Translations under genes and position numbers: made by a program | Shown: in pieces, positions 18,577 to 28,590 of the stretch | Layout of the letters: every line of letters begins with the position of its first letter | Position numbering within the stretch: position 1 is the first letter of the stretch | Assembly: GCA_945872825.1 (NCBI GenBank) | Contig: CAMCBD010000015.1 | Span: 1-41,058 of the forward strand | Origin: Nitrosomonas ureae | GTDB taxonomy: Bacteria; Pseudomonadota; Gammaproteobacteria; Burkholderiales; Nitrosomonadaceae | Direction: 5' to 3' | DNA length: 41,058 nt | The notes under the pieces: model-generated | What the model saw: the letters and a program-made list of their open reading frames with translations, nothing else | Databases searched by the model: none | Told to the model about the DNA's origin: nothing

Positions 18577-18635
18577 CGAATAAGGTTTTTGATCGCGCGA
18601 GGAACGAGCCGCGCGATCTGAATCGATTGTTAGAC
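18571..18635 (+). other. attC-like recombination site (candidate)
   Basis: The outer elements are GCATAAC (18571-18577) and GTTAGAC (18629-18635). The second fits the attC R' consensus GTTRRRY; the first fits its complement RYYYAAC except at one base. Inside, GATCGCGCG (18591-18599) and CGCGCGATC (18610-18618) pair perfectly over nine GC-rich bases, and the intervening spacers pair poorly and unequally (13 versus 10 bases). The 65-bp length is within the attC range. The preceding ORF stops inside the first element. No T-run follows, so it is a poor terminator. Confidence 0.4.
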
Positions 18636-18644
18636 GGGTCCTGT

Positions 18645-18658
18645 GGGACTGTTGCAAA
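18645..18658 (+). repeat. IS6-family-like terminal sequence (solo)
   Basis: GGGACTGTTGCAAA matches the terminal repeat of IS26-type elements (GGCACTGTTGCAAA) at 13 of 14 positions. There is no IS6 transposase and no second end nearby. It lies ten bases beyond the attC-like site, so it may be a relic end or chance. Confidence 0.3.
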
Positions 18659-18962
18659 CCTTCCATATGGAAATATTTCTCTGACCAAGGTGGTGCTGCC
18701 GGAGGAAATAAGGGGTCAGTTCGAGAACCAAGAAAAACGATCGCATACTGCGGACTATGACAAGACCACTCCGATTAGTCTGCCGATTACACGTTTTTCA
18801 CCCGCAATCAATTACCTGTCATCTGCTCTGCCAGATCCACTGATCATCAGCAATATTCAGTTCTGAAATCGGCCTCCGGCACTTTTATTCGGGTGATAAC
18901 GTAGCCGCATCGTTTCGTAGTTTTTATATATGGGCAATGATTCAATTGATTAAATTTATGAT

Positions 18963-19070
18963 ATGGTTTGGTTTGGTAAGCAGTTCGAAGGTCATCGCCT
19001 GTTCAGACGCCTGGTGATTTTATATTTTCTTCTGGTTTATCTTGAGGTAACCAGAGAATTTTTTAGATAA
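18963..19070 (+). CDS. Possible small membrane peptide upstream of the spanin genes
   Basis: A 35-residue frame (MVWFGKQFEGHRLFRRLVIL, then YFLLVYLEVTREFFR) has basic residues followed by a hydrophobic helix of about 15 residues. The pattern EGHRLFRRLV resembles small phage-derived membrane proteins as I remember them, and the Rz/Rz1 pair follows 132 bp downstream. I see no ribosome binding site. A hairpin (TCTGGTT with AACCAGA, 19031-19055) followed by six Ts overlaps it and could be a terminator instead. Confidence 0.25.
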   Translation: MVWFGKQFEGHRLFRRLVILYFLLVYLEVTREFFR

Positions 19071-19202
19071 GCTTATTTAGCTGCCGAGCGGGGTGTGTTG
19101 GCGGGTGATGCCATGATGATTCTCGGTTCGCTTCAGACGCTGATATCTTGATGATGGGTTATGCGTTTAAGATTTATTCCAATTCGCGCAATAGGAGTTG
19201 AA

Positions 19203-19745
19203 ATGACTGGATACACCACTTTAATCAAATTCGCACTCTGGGCAGCGCTGATTATAGCCTGCATCTGGTTTGTTTGGCATATGGCCGGAACCATCCACGA
19301 CAATATTTATGAAGATGGGCGCTTGGCTGAGCGCGCGGTATGGGAAAGCAAGGAAGCCATTCGCAGCAAAGAACTCGCGAAAGCAGTCGCCGATGCCGCG
19401 CAAGCGATGGCAGCGGAGCATGAAAAACAAGTTGATGGACTTACCGGAGCATTAAATAATGAAATCAAAGCAAAAGATAAGTTGTCTCGTGATCTTGCTG
19501 ATATCAACCGTACTAATCGCGGGCTGTGGATCGATGCAAAAAACTGCAGAAATAGTGCCAATGAAACAACAAGAAAAACTGAGAGTGCCGGCATCAGTGG
19601 TGGCGAAACCGGTCGAATCAGACTTCCCAGCCAGATTGAACAAGATCTTTGGGAACTCGCCGCAGACGCGCAGCGAGTAGTTATTCAGTATGAGACATGC
19701 CGACAAACATTAATCCCGTTGGTTGAAGTTGTTCCGGATAGCTGA
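19203..19745 (+). CDS. Phage-type i-spanin Rz (inner-membrane lysis protein)
   Basis: Inner-membrane spanins pair with an outer-membrane lipoprotein to fuse the two membranes at the end of phage lysis. The 180-residue product has one N-terminal membrane helix (about residues 8-27, IKFALWAALIIACIWFVWHM), then a long alanine- and charge-rich coiled coil (about 35-100, from EDGRLAERAVWESKEAIRSK), two cysteines and a C-terminal segment RLPSQIEQDLWELAADAQRV. This fits the Rz architecture of proteobacterial prophages. AGGAG at 19193-19197 is five bases before ATG 19203, which I prefer to the in-frame ATG at 19161. The Rz1 gene is nested inside it in another frame. No endolysin or holin was recognised nearby, so the cassette appears isolated. 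Confidence 0.8.
   Translation: MTGYTTLIKFALWAALIIACIWFVWHMAGTIHDNIYEDGRLAERAVWESKEAIRSKELAKAVADAAQAMAAEHEKQVDGLTGALNNEIKAKDKLSRDLADINRTNRGLWIDAKNCRNSANETTRKTESAGISGGETGRIRLPSQIEQDLWELAADAQRVVIQYETCRQTLIPLVEVVPDS
19459..19680 (+). CDS. Nested o-spanin Rz1 lipoprotein
   Basis: This 73-residue frame lies wholly inside the Rz gene in the +1 frame, exactly as in lambda-type Rz/Rz1 pairs. It has a lipoprotein signal: basic N-terminus MKSKQK, hydrophobic ISCLVILLISTVLIAG and lipobox LIAGC with the lipidated cysteine at C23. The mature part of about 51 residues is small and proline-containing (VPMKQQ, RVPASVV, KPVESDFPARL), matching outer-membrane spanins, which reach across the periplasm to the Rz C-terminus. 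GGAG at 19446-19449 lies nine bases before the ATG. A chance overlapping frame would be unlikely to combine a good ribosome binding site, lipobox and this position. Confidence 0.78.
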   Translation: MKSKQKISCLVILLISTVLIAGCGSMQKTAEIVPMKQQEKLRVPASVVAKPVESDFPARLNKIFGNSPQTRSE

Positions 19746-19771
19746 AGAAATAGTAATTGCACTGAAGGAAA

Positions 19772-19803
19772 CGTTCAGGTCATGTTATGGCATGACTCGA
19801 ACG
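19772..19803. terminator. Strong hairpin between convergent Rz/Rz1 and proB
   Basis: Thirteen-base arms (CGTTCAGGTCATG with CATGACTCGAACG; one mismatch and one G-T pair) enclose a six-base loop. On the minus strand it is followed by TTTCCTT, so it may end the obgE-proB transcript; on the plus strand the T-run is short. Confidence 0.55.
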
Positions 19804-19850
19804 CTTTAACCCATATCATTACTGTGAGCAAGAGCCTTATTAATTTACAA

Positions 19851-22027
<2,177 letters not shown>

Positions 22028-22065
22028 TTATCGCTCCCTGTAATTCTTTTATGATCCTGCAAACA

Positions 22066-22097
22066 AAAAAGCCCCATCGATTTAGACAGGGCTTTTT
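22066..22097 (-). terminator. Rho-independent terminator after rpmA
   Basis: On the minus strand AAAAAGCCC and GGGCTTTTT form a nine-base stem with a 14-base loop ending in a T-run. It lies 26 bp after the rpmA stop and before obgE, so obgE needs partial read-through or its own promoter. Confidence 0.85.
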
Positions 22098-22122
22098 GAA
22101 AGAATTTGGTACTTCTGTACTG

Positions 22123-22380
22123 TTATGCTGGTATCACACTGACTATTTTTCGTTTTAGTACACCCTTGATACTAAAATTCACTTTTCCTGTAATTTTTGC
22201 AAATAAGGTATGATCTTTACCCATACCGACATTTTCTCCAGGATGAACTTGGGTGCCACGTTGTCTGATAATAATCGATCCGGCTGGGATCAATTCACCA
22301 CCATAGCGCTTGACCCCGAGCCGTTTTGAATGTGAATCACGTCCATTTCTGGAGCTTCCGCCTGCTTTCTTATGTGCCAT
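22123..22380 (-). CDS. rpmA: 50S ribosomal protein L27
   Basis: The 85-residue protein begins [20 protein letters not shown] and continues LGVKRYGG, the classic L27 start, whose N-terminal tail reaches the peptidyl transferase centre. No N-terminal extension requiring cleavage is present. It lies ten bases after rplU in the usual order. Confidence 0.98.
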   Translation of the reverse strand: MAHKKAGGSSRNGRDSHSKRLGVKRYGGELIPAGSIIIRQRGTQVHPGENVGMGKDHTLFAKITGKVNFSIKGVLKRKIVSVIPA

Positions 22381-22390
22381 CTAGTACTCC

Positions 22391-22702
22391 TTAAGCTGAA
22401 ATACCGGTAATTTGTATTTCAGTGTAACTCTGCCGATGTCCCTGGTGTTTCTGGTAGTGCTTACGACGACGCATCTTGAAGATACGAATCTTGTCGTGAC
22501 GGCCTTGACCCAGTACTGTTGCACTGACTTTAGCACCATTGACGAGCGGCGTGCCTAAGGATATTTTATCCCCATCCGCAACCATCAATACTTGATCAAT
22601 GATAAGCTCGCTACCACTTTCTACTTCAAGCTTTTCCACCTTTAGTCTTTCACCCACTTTAATCCGATACTGCTTACCGCCGGTTTTTATGACCGCATAC
22701 AT
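22391..22702 (-). CDS. rplU: 50S ribosomal protein L21
   Basis: L21 binds 23S rRNA in the large subunit. ATG 22702 gives the normal 103 residues, starting [20 protein letters not shown] and ending with the RNA-binding [24 protein letters not shown] lies seven bases upstream of this ATG. The frame is open further upstream to 22783, but those 27 residues are unlike any L21. Divergent from ispB, with the shared promoter region at 22703-22849. Confidence 0.97.
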   Translation of the reverse strand: MYAVIKTGGKQYRIKVGERLKVEKLEVESGSELIIDQVLMVADGDKISLGTPLVNGAKVSATVLGQGRHDKIRIFKMRRRKHYQKHQGHRQSYTEIQITGISA

Positions 22703-22849
22703 ATATTGACTCCATGCTTCCCTTTTACAGAACCGCGAATTATACATAAATAACCCTTGATTGTGGTGGAAAATTTCGAGCAATTTATTTTTATGCTTGA
22801 CACTTGGGTGTTGTCATTCCTAACATAGCGTTTTCTACAAGGTAATATT

Positions 22850-23818
22850 GTGTCAATCGAATATATTAGAAGCTTCATTGCCCAAGACATGGGCATCGTA
22901 GACGATGTCATCCGGGAGAAATTACATTCTCATGTTCTGCTGATTCGCCAAGTCAGTGAATATATCATCAATAGTGGAGGGAAACGTTTGCGTCCTGCAT
23001 TGGTGATTTTATCCGCTGGTGCTTTTGGTTATTCAGGGAAATTTCATTACAACCTCGCAGCCATTGTTGAATTTATTCATACGGCAACTTTGCTCCACGA
23101 TGACGTCGTGGACGAGTCTGATCTACGTCGAAATAGAGAAACAGCCAATGCTTTGTTTGGTAATGCGGCCAGTGTTCTGGTAGGGGATTTTCTTTATTCC
23201 AGAGCTTTCCAAATGATGGTAAATGTTGACAATATGCGTGTCATGCAAGTACTCGCAGATGCGACGAATACGATTGCTGAAGGCGAGGTTTTACAGCTAC
23301 TAAATTGCCGGGATCCTCTGGTAACAGAAGAAAACTATTTGCGAGTTATTCGTTTTAAAACAGCCAAATTATTTGAAGCAGCCAGCCGGTTGGGCGCGAT
23401 CCTGAGCAATGCCACACCGGAAGAAGAGGATGCGATGTCAATTTATGGCATGCATCTGGGCACTGCATTCCAGCTTATTGACGATATGCTCGACTATTCG
23501 GGCAATAATCAGGATACCGGTAAGAATTTAGGCGACGACCTGGCTGAAGGGAAGCCTACACTGCCTTTGATCTATGCCATGCGAGTGGGAACGCTCGAGC
23601 AAGCAAATATTATTCGCAAAGCAATTGAGGACGGCGGAAAAGATGGCTTTCAACCTGTTCTGGATGTGATTAGCCAAACAGCAGCCTTAGATTACGCTAA
23701 GCAATGCGCTGCTGCTGAGATTGCAACTGCGGTTGAAGCAATAGCTTTCTTACCGGACTCAGAAAATAAAAAATGTTTGCTGCAATTAGCGAGCTTTTCT
23801 GTGACACGCAATCATTAA
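22850..23818 (+). CDS. ispB: All-trans polyprenyl (octaprenyl) diphosphate synthase
   Basis: This enzyme condenses isopentenyl diphosphate units to make the ubiquinone side chain. The 322-residue product has both aspartate-rich motifs: LLHDDVVDESD (about residues 81-91) and QLIDDMLDYSG (about 207-217), with GGKRLRPALVIL upstream and the signature GDFLYSRAFQMM. The start is GTG 22850, with AAGG seven bases upstream. Chain length (octaprenyl or other) cannot be read from sequence alone. The position divergent from rplU-rpmA is conserved in many proteobacteria. Confidence 0.94.
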   Translation: MSIEYIRSFIAQDMGIVDDVIREKLHSHVLLIRQVSEYIINSGGKRLRPALVILSAGAFGYSGKFHYNLAAIVEFIHTATLLHDDVVDESDLRRNRETANALFGNAASVLVGDFLYSRAFQMMVNVDNMRVMQVLADATNTIAEGEVLQLLNCRDPLVTEENYLRVIRFKTAKLFEAASRLGAILSNATPEEEDAMSIYGMHLGTAFQLIDDMLDYSGNNQDTGKNLGDDLAEGKPTLPLIYAMRVGTLEQANIIRKAIEDGGKDGFQPVLDVISQTAALDYAKQCAAAEIATAVEAIAFLPDSENKKCLLQLASFSVTRNH

Positions 23819-24150
23819 TTAAAGAAAATTTCCGGGCTGATTAACAGTCTCCGGATGGAATTGATCTAAATGGGATGACTCTTTTTGTGATGCAGAGGAG
23901 TCATTTTCAAACATACATTGTCCTATTTGCGATACGCTAAGTTTTTGCGATTCCAAACCTGAGTTTCATCAAATATCTAATTGAAATTGTTTTCATTTGG
24001 TTAAGTCACTTTTAATCTTTTATTGATAGGCACTAAAACCACGGTTAATCCACAATTTGCCCAAATAAAGGAATTGTTATGCTTAATGCATAGCGACGGC
24101 AAGTTAAATCCAAATTGATGTCATACAAAAAGAGAGTAATTGAAATTGAT
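23819..24150. other. Intergenic region between ispB and the PP0621-like gene
   Basis: About 330 bp without a recognised gene. It contains a hairpin at 23875-23904 (ATGACTC with GAGTCAT, loop of 16, then TTTTC) that could terminate ispB transcription. In-frame codons extend upstream of the next gene to 24115 but are unlikely to be translated. Confidence 0.5.
23875..23904 (+). terminator. Possible terminator after ispB
   Basis: A seven-base perfect stem with a 16-base loop is followed by a short T-run, 57 bp after the ispB stop. The stem is short, so the call is tentative. Confidence 0.4.
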
Positions 24151-24378
24151 ATGGGTAAATTAATTTTTTACATACTGATAGCAGCGCTGATTTACTGGAT
24201 AATCAAAAGCCGTCGACCCAAGCAAAAAGAAACTGAAGTACTTCAGGAATCTGCCGAAGATATGGTGAATTGTGCGTACTGTGGTGTTTATTTGCCTAAA
24301 AGCGAGGCTGTCGGTAATCATGATAAATATTTTTGTTGTAACGAGCATAGTCATTTGTATATAAATTCTTCATCCTGA
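24151..24378 (+). CDS. PP0621-like small membrane protein with zinc-binding cysteines
   Basis: The 75-residue product has one N-terminal membrane helix (GKLIFYILIAALIYWIIKS), a basic stretch (RRPKQK) and a C-terminal cysteine cluster NCAYCGVYLPKSEAVGNHDK then FCCNEH, resembling a treble-clef zinc site. I choose ATG 24151 because the helix starts directly after it, as in relatives; ATG 24118 and TTG 24115 are possible. The gene is ten bases before pilS, an order common in betaproteobacteria, but its function is unknown. Confidence 0.75.
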   Translation: MGKLIFYILIAALIYWIIKSRRPKQKETEVLQESAEDMVNCAYCGVYLPKSEAVGNHDKYFCCNEHSHLYINSSS

Positions 24379-24388
24379 TTCGATTGCT

Positions 24389-26035
24389 GTGTCTACTTAT
24401 CCGTCTCATACAAAACATTCAATACCCTGCCCATTTGATTCCGGAATAACTGAGACTGAATTTGCCGATCAATACTGGTGTTCCCTCTATTATTTCAATA
24501 TTTACCGATTACTGATTGGCAGTGGGTTGTTGATTGTTACGTGGAAATTTGAATTTGCCAATTTTGGTTCATATCACTACACGCTGTTTATTTATGCCGG
24601 CTTAGGCCACGTTCTTTGTAGTAGCCTATCGATGCTGCTTATTAAATTGCGCTTCCCGGATTTTAATTCGCAGTTGACCATACAAGTCGTAATTGACATT
24701 GTTTTCATTTCCATCATGCTCTATGCCAGCGGGGGCTTACAAAGCGGCTTGGGTGTTTTGCTATTGGTCTCGCTCGCAGCAGCGGGACTAATCTGTCGCG
24801 GCCGTTTAGCGCTATTCTTCGCATCGATTGCGACCATTAGTTTATTGTTGCAAGAAACCTATTCCTTATTCACGGTTGATTTCTATTCCGCGCAATACTC
24901 ACAAGCCGGTTTACTAAGCATGGCGTACTTTGCAGTTGCCTGGCTGGCATATCAATTAGCTAAACATACTTTGGCCAGTGAACAACTTGCAAAAGAACGC
25001 GGTATCGATCTAGTAAACATGGCGCAAGTCAATCAATTAGTAATTCAGGATATACAGGAAGGTGTACTTGTCGTGGATAAGGATGGAAACATCCGGCAAC
25101 GTAATACCTACGCTGAGAGGCTGCTTGATATGAATCCGTCTGCCGGTAAAAATGAGTTGCTCAGATTATCGGATTATGTACCTGAAATAACCGATAGGCT
25201 TGCAAGCTGGCAGGGAGACAGCAATATTAGTTTCGATCTGTTACGGTTGGCGCATAGTAATGCATTGGTTCGAACCCGTTTTCTTCCGATACAAGCGGAT
25301 TTTCGTAATGGTGTCGTTATTTTTCTCGAAGACATGGGGCGGATACAGGCGCAGCTACAGCAACTAAAACTTGCAGCATTGGGGCGTTTGACGGCGAATA
25401 TCGCACATGAAATTCGTAATCCGCTTTCCGCGATCAATCATGCTGCTGAACTTTTGGAAGAAGAGCAGCTTGATAATAATACGAATCCTCGACTTGTGCG
25501 TATCATTTGTGATAATACGCAACGTCTAAACAAGATAGTTCAGGATGTTTTACAACTGAACCGGCGTAATATTTCAAAATTAGAAATTATTGAGATACAT
25601 GAATTTATTCGGAAGTTTCTTGAAGAATTTTGCCATACTGAGAAAATCAATATGGATGCATTTATATTAGATAGCTCGAAGAATCATTTGATTAGTTTTG
25701 ATCGTGATCATTTGAACCAGATACTGTGGAATTTATGCCGGAATGCATGGAGGCATTGTCGAAAACAAATCGGCAGTATTCACATCGAATTGTCTACAGG
25801 AGCAAATGAAAATAATGTTTGTCTGAATATAATTGATGATGGCTGGGGTGTTGACATCAAACAAGCCAAACAGATTTTTGAACCTTTTTTCACTACTGCA
25901 ACTGGTGGTACAGGTTTGGGCTTATATATTGCACGTGAATTGTGTGAAACCAATCATGCCTCGCTTGACTATATTGAGGGTTCTCCAGGTGGGCATTTCA
26001 GGATACTCTGCAAAAGCAGTCAGCCATGTCTATAG
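24389..26035 (+). CDS. pilS: Sensor histidine kinase PilS
   Basis: The 548-residue protein fits PilS, the membrane kinase controlling type IV pilin transcription through PilR. It has about six membrane helices in residues 35-195, a PAS-like domain (about 215-320, IQDIQEGVLVVDKDGNIRQR), the phosphoacceptor H340 in HEIRNPLSAINHAAELL, and ATPase motifs NLCRNAWRH, DDGWGVD and GGTGLGLYIARELC. The start is GTG 24389, ten bases after the preceding stop. The 3' end overlaps pilR by ten bases. NtrB-type kinases are the alternative, but the multi-helix N-terminus favours PilS. Confidence 0.88.
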   Translation: MSTYPSHTKHSIPCPFDSGITETEFADQYWCSLYYFNIYRLLIGSGLLIVTWKFEFANFGSYHYTLFIYAGLGHVLCSSLSMLLIKLRFPDFNSQLTIQVVIDIVFISIMLYASGGLQSGLGVLLLVSLAAAGLICRGRLALFFASIATISLLLQETYSLFTVDFYSAQYSQAGLLSMAYFAVAWLAYQLAKHTLASEQLAKERGIDLVNMAQVNQLVIQDIQEGVLVVDKDGNIRQRNTYAERLLDMNPSAGKNELLRLSDYVPEITDRLASWQGDSNISFDLLRLAHSNALVRTRFLPIQADFRNGVVIFLEDMGRIQAQLQQLKLAALGRLTANIAHEIRNPLSAINHAAELLEEEQLDNNTNPRLVRIICDNTQRLNKIVQDVLQLNRRNISKLEIIEIHEFIRKFLEEFCHTEKINMDAFILDSSKNHLISFDRDHLNQILWNLCRNAWRHCRKQIGSIHIELSTGANENNVCLNIIDDGWGVDIKQAKQIFEPFFTTATGGTGLGLYIARELCETNHASLDYIEGSPGGHFRILCKSSQPCL

Positions 26036-27441
26036 ATAATGGATCAATAGCTAATCCACATAGAAAAACTTCCATTCCCAATATACTGATTGTGGATGAT
26101 GAGCCGGATATTATCGAGTTGCTCGAACTGACATTGGCGCGTATGGGCATGGAAGTTTCCAGTGCAAGGTGTATCAGTGACGCAAAGCTATTGTTGCAGT
26201 CACGTCAATTTCAGTTATGCCTTACGGACATGCGTTTACCTGATGGAGAAGGATTGGATCTGGTTAATTATATTGAACAGCATTGCGCAGATCTGCCTGT
26301 TGCCGTGATAACAGCTTACGGTACGGCAGAAAATGCCGTTGCTGCGCTTAAAGCTGGGGCTTTTGATTACTTGCCGAAACCGGTTTCGTTAAAACAATTG
26401 CGGGATTTAGTTAAATCAGCCCTAAGCTTGCCGCCCATGCAGACTGGATCTGCATCACAAACCCGATCGAATCAGCGCATATTGTTGGGTGAATCTCAAC
26501 CCATGCGTCAGCTACGCGCAACCATAGACAAACTTTCCCGCAGTCAGGCTTCTGTTTATATCAGCGGTGAGTCAGGCAGTGGAAAGGAGCTGGCCGCCAG
26601 GATGATTCATGAAAGAAGTGCTCGCCATAAAGAAGCGTTTGTTGCTGTCAATTGTGGCGCTATTCCTGAAAACTTGATGGAAAGTGAGTTTTTCGGCTAT
26701 AAAAAAGGCGCCTTCACTGGTGCAGATAAAGAGCATGATGGATTTTTCCTGATAGCAAATGGCGGGACGTTGTTTCTTGATGAAGTCGCGGATTTGCCAC
26801 TGGCTATGCAAGTTAAACTGCTTAGGGTAATCCAGGAAAAGCAGGTGAGAAGAATCGGTGATACGCAGGAAAAAAATATCGACGTGCGTATCATCAGCGC
26901 CACACACAAGAAACTTGGTGATTGTGTTGAATCCGGGCAATTCCGGCAGGATTTATACTATCGCCTGAATGTGATTGAATTGAACATGCCAGCGTTGCGT
27001 GAGATGCGCGAGGATATTCCGCTCATAGCAGAAGCAGTTTTAGCAAAGATCTGTCGGGAAGCCGCACGGCCCACTTGTAATCTTAAGAAAGATGCATTGG
27101 CGTTGCTGATGAACTATGGTTATCCCGGTAATGTCCGTGAGCTTGAAAACATTCTTGAGCGAACATTGGCGCTATGCTCCGAAACGCAGATTGGTAAAGA
27201 AGAACTGCAATTGCCCAATAAAGCCAGAGAAATTCCACAAAATACCGGCAACTTGCCAATAATCAGTTCGGATCCAGGATTGCCGTTGCAGGATTTTCTT
27301 GATCAGCTTGAAAGGGATTCTATTGTAAGAGCATTGGATCAGAGTCGATACAATCGAACAAAAGCAGCTAAAATACTGGGTATCACTGTCCGATCGCTGC
27401 GTTACCGGATGGAACGATTGGGATTAAATGAAAAATCCTAA
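26026..27441 (+). CDS. pilR: Sigma-54-dependent response regulator PilR
   Basis: The 471-residue product is an NtrC-type activator. A receiver domain (about 20-135) has its acceptor at D68 in LTDMRLPDGEG. A central AAA+ domain (about 150-375) has Walker A GESGSGKELAAR, the sigma-54 contact loop GAFTGADKEHDG and Walker B GGTLFLDEVADL. A C-terminal Fis-type helix-turn-helix reads YNRTKAAKILGITVRSLRYR. Together with pilS it should drive sigma-54 promoters, classically pilA; no pilus gene is in the window, so targets are inferred. Confidence 0.9.
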   Translation: MSIDNGSIANPHRKTSIPNILIVDDEPDIIELLELTLARMGMEVSSARCISDAKLLLQSRQFQLCLTDMRLPDGEGLDLVNYIEQHCADLPVAVITAYGTAENAVAALKAGAFDYLPKPVSLKQLRDLVKSALSLPPMQTGSASQTRSNQRILLGESQPMRQLRATIDKLSRSQASVYISGESGSGKELAARMIHERSARHKEAFVAVNCGAIPENLMESEFFGYKKGAFTGADKEHDGFFLIANGGTLFLDEVADLPLAMQVKLLRVIQEKQVRRIGDTQEKNIDVRIISATHKKLGDCVESGQFRQDLYYRLNVIELNMPALREMREDIPLIAEAVLAKICREAARPTCNLKKDALALLMNYGYPGNVRELENILERTLALCSETQIGKEELQLPNKAREIPQNTGNLPIISSDPGLPLQDFLDQLERDSIVRALDQSRYNRTKAAKILGITVRSLRYRMERLGLNEKS

Positions 27442-27476
27442 TGCAACGGATAGTTGTTTAAGTGATTAATTATTAG

Positions 27477-27508
27477 GATCATCTCATTGAATGTGCAATG
27501 AGATGATC
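27477..27508. terminator. Terminator between convergent pilR and ctaA
   Basis: A perfect 13-base stem (GATCATCTCATTG with CAATGAGATGATC) encloses a six-base loop, with TTTC following on the plus strand. It serves pilR and probably ctaA from the other side. Confidence 0.8.
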
Positions 27509-27517
27509 TTTCAAGTA

Positions 27518-28531
27518 CTAGCGTAATCGATGACTTACCCATAATGCTGCTGCAAACAGCAACACTGCGCCACCTTGATGTGAAGCTGCTAAAGGAACAG
27601 GCACTACATGCAATAAAGTCGCTATCCCCAGACTAATCTGAATTACCAGCGTCAGCAAGAAAAGGTTGCAGGCAATACGGGTCGTACCGGAGAGTTTCAC
27701 CTGGCGCGATTTAAACCAGAAAAGTGGTACTAAAAAAGCCAATACCCAGGCAATCAGCCGATGATCGAATTGAACGGTTGCCATGTTATCAAAGAAATTG
27801 CGATACCACGGTTCCAACATAAAGATTTCCGGTGGTATCAGGTGCCCGTTCATGAGCGGGAAAGTATTGTAGGCTAAACCTGCTCGAATGCCTGCGACAA
27901 AGCCGCCTGATAAAACCATGATAAAAATAAGTGAAGTCAGACCAAAGGAGAATCGCCGTAGGCTTTGCATCATTTCATTTGATTCAGGAATATCGTTTTT
28001 CGGCGACAGCAATCCTAATGCAACCCAGAACATGGCGGCAAAAATGACAAATGCCAATCCTAAGTGTGCAGTAAGGCGGTATTGACTCACATGAGGGTCG
28101 CTAACTAACCCGCTCTTGACCATATACCAGCCCATAAATCCCTGTAATCCTCCTAATATAAATATTCCAGCCAGCCTGATTCCTAATGGCCGATCGATCT
28201 GCTTTTTTACCAGGAAATAAACAAAAGGAACAAAAAACACCAGACCAATAAGCCGTCCTAGCAGACGATGAAAGTATTCCCACCAGAAAATACTTTTGAA
28301 TTCATCGACACTCATACCTTTATTAACTTTCTGATACTGCGGGGTTGCGCGGTATTTTTCCAGTAGCTCATCCCAATCTCCTTGAGTGATTGGGGGTAAT
28401 GTGCCGACAATCGGCTGCCACTCAACAATTGAGAGACCCGAGTTAGTGAGTCGCGTAACACCACCGACCACCACCATGGCAAATACTAGGGCGCAACAAA
28501 TTAATAACCAGATAGCAATAGATTTCTGCAT
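27518..28531 (-). CDS. ctaA: Heme A synthase (COX15/CtaA family)
   Basis: Heme A synthase oxidises the C8 methyl of heme O to a formyl group for aa3-type cytochrome oxidase. The 337-residue integral membrane protein has about eight helices and the four conserved histidines in two-fold arrangement: [39 protein letters not shown] and [13 protein letters not shown]. The N-terminal [19 protein letters not shown] is diagnostic. It stands alone here, not beside ctaB or oxidase genes, with a terminator just beyond its stop. Confidence 0.95.
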   Translation of the reverse strand: MQKSIAIWLLICCALVFAMVVVGGVTRLTNSGLSIVEWQPIVGTLPPITQGDWDELLEKYRATPQYQKVNKGMSVDEFKSIFWWEYFHRLLGRLIGLVFFVPFVYFLVKKQIDRPLGIRLAGIFILGGLQGFMGWYMVKSGLVSDPHVSQYRLTAHLGLAFVIFAAMFWVALGLLSPKNDIPESNEMMQSLRRFSFGLTSLIFIMVLSGGFVAGIRAGLAYNTFPLMNGHLIPPEIFMLEPWYRNFFDNMATVQFDHRLIAWVLAFLVPLFWFKSRQVKLSGTTRIACNLFLLTLVIQISLGIATLLHVVPVPLAASHQGGAVLLFAAALWVSHRLR

Positions 28532-28590
28532 AGTCGTAAAGAATAAAAGTTATTTCTGAAGTTTAATTTTGATTAATTATCTTGGATGTC

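Noticed and set aside
18627..18866. A 79-residue plus-strand frame starting at TTG inside the attC-like site
   Set aside because: No ribosome binding site, start codon within the putative recombination site, and no recognisable protein features; probably chance.
19161..19202. Upstream ATG start for the Rz gene
   Set aside because: ATG 19203 has AGGAG at ideal spacing and starts right before the membrane helix; the extra 14 residues are unlike an Rz N-terminus.
22703..22783. N-terminal extension of L21
   Set aside because: The 27 extra residues match no L21; ATG 22702 has a good ribosome binding site and gives the usual 103 residues.
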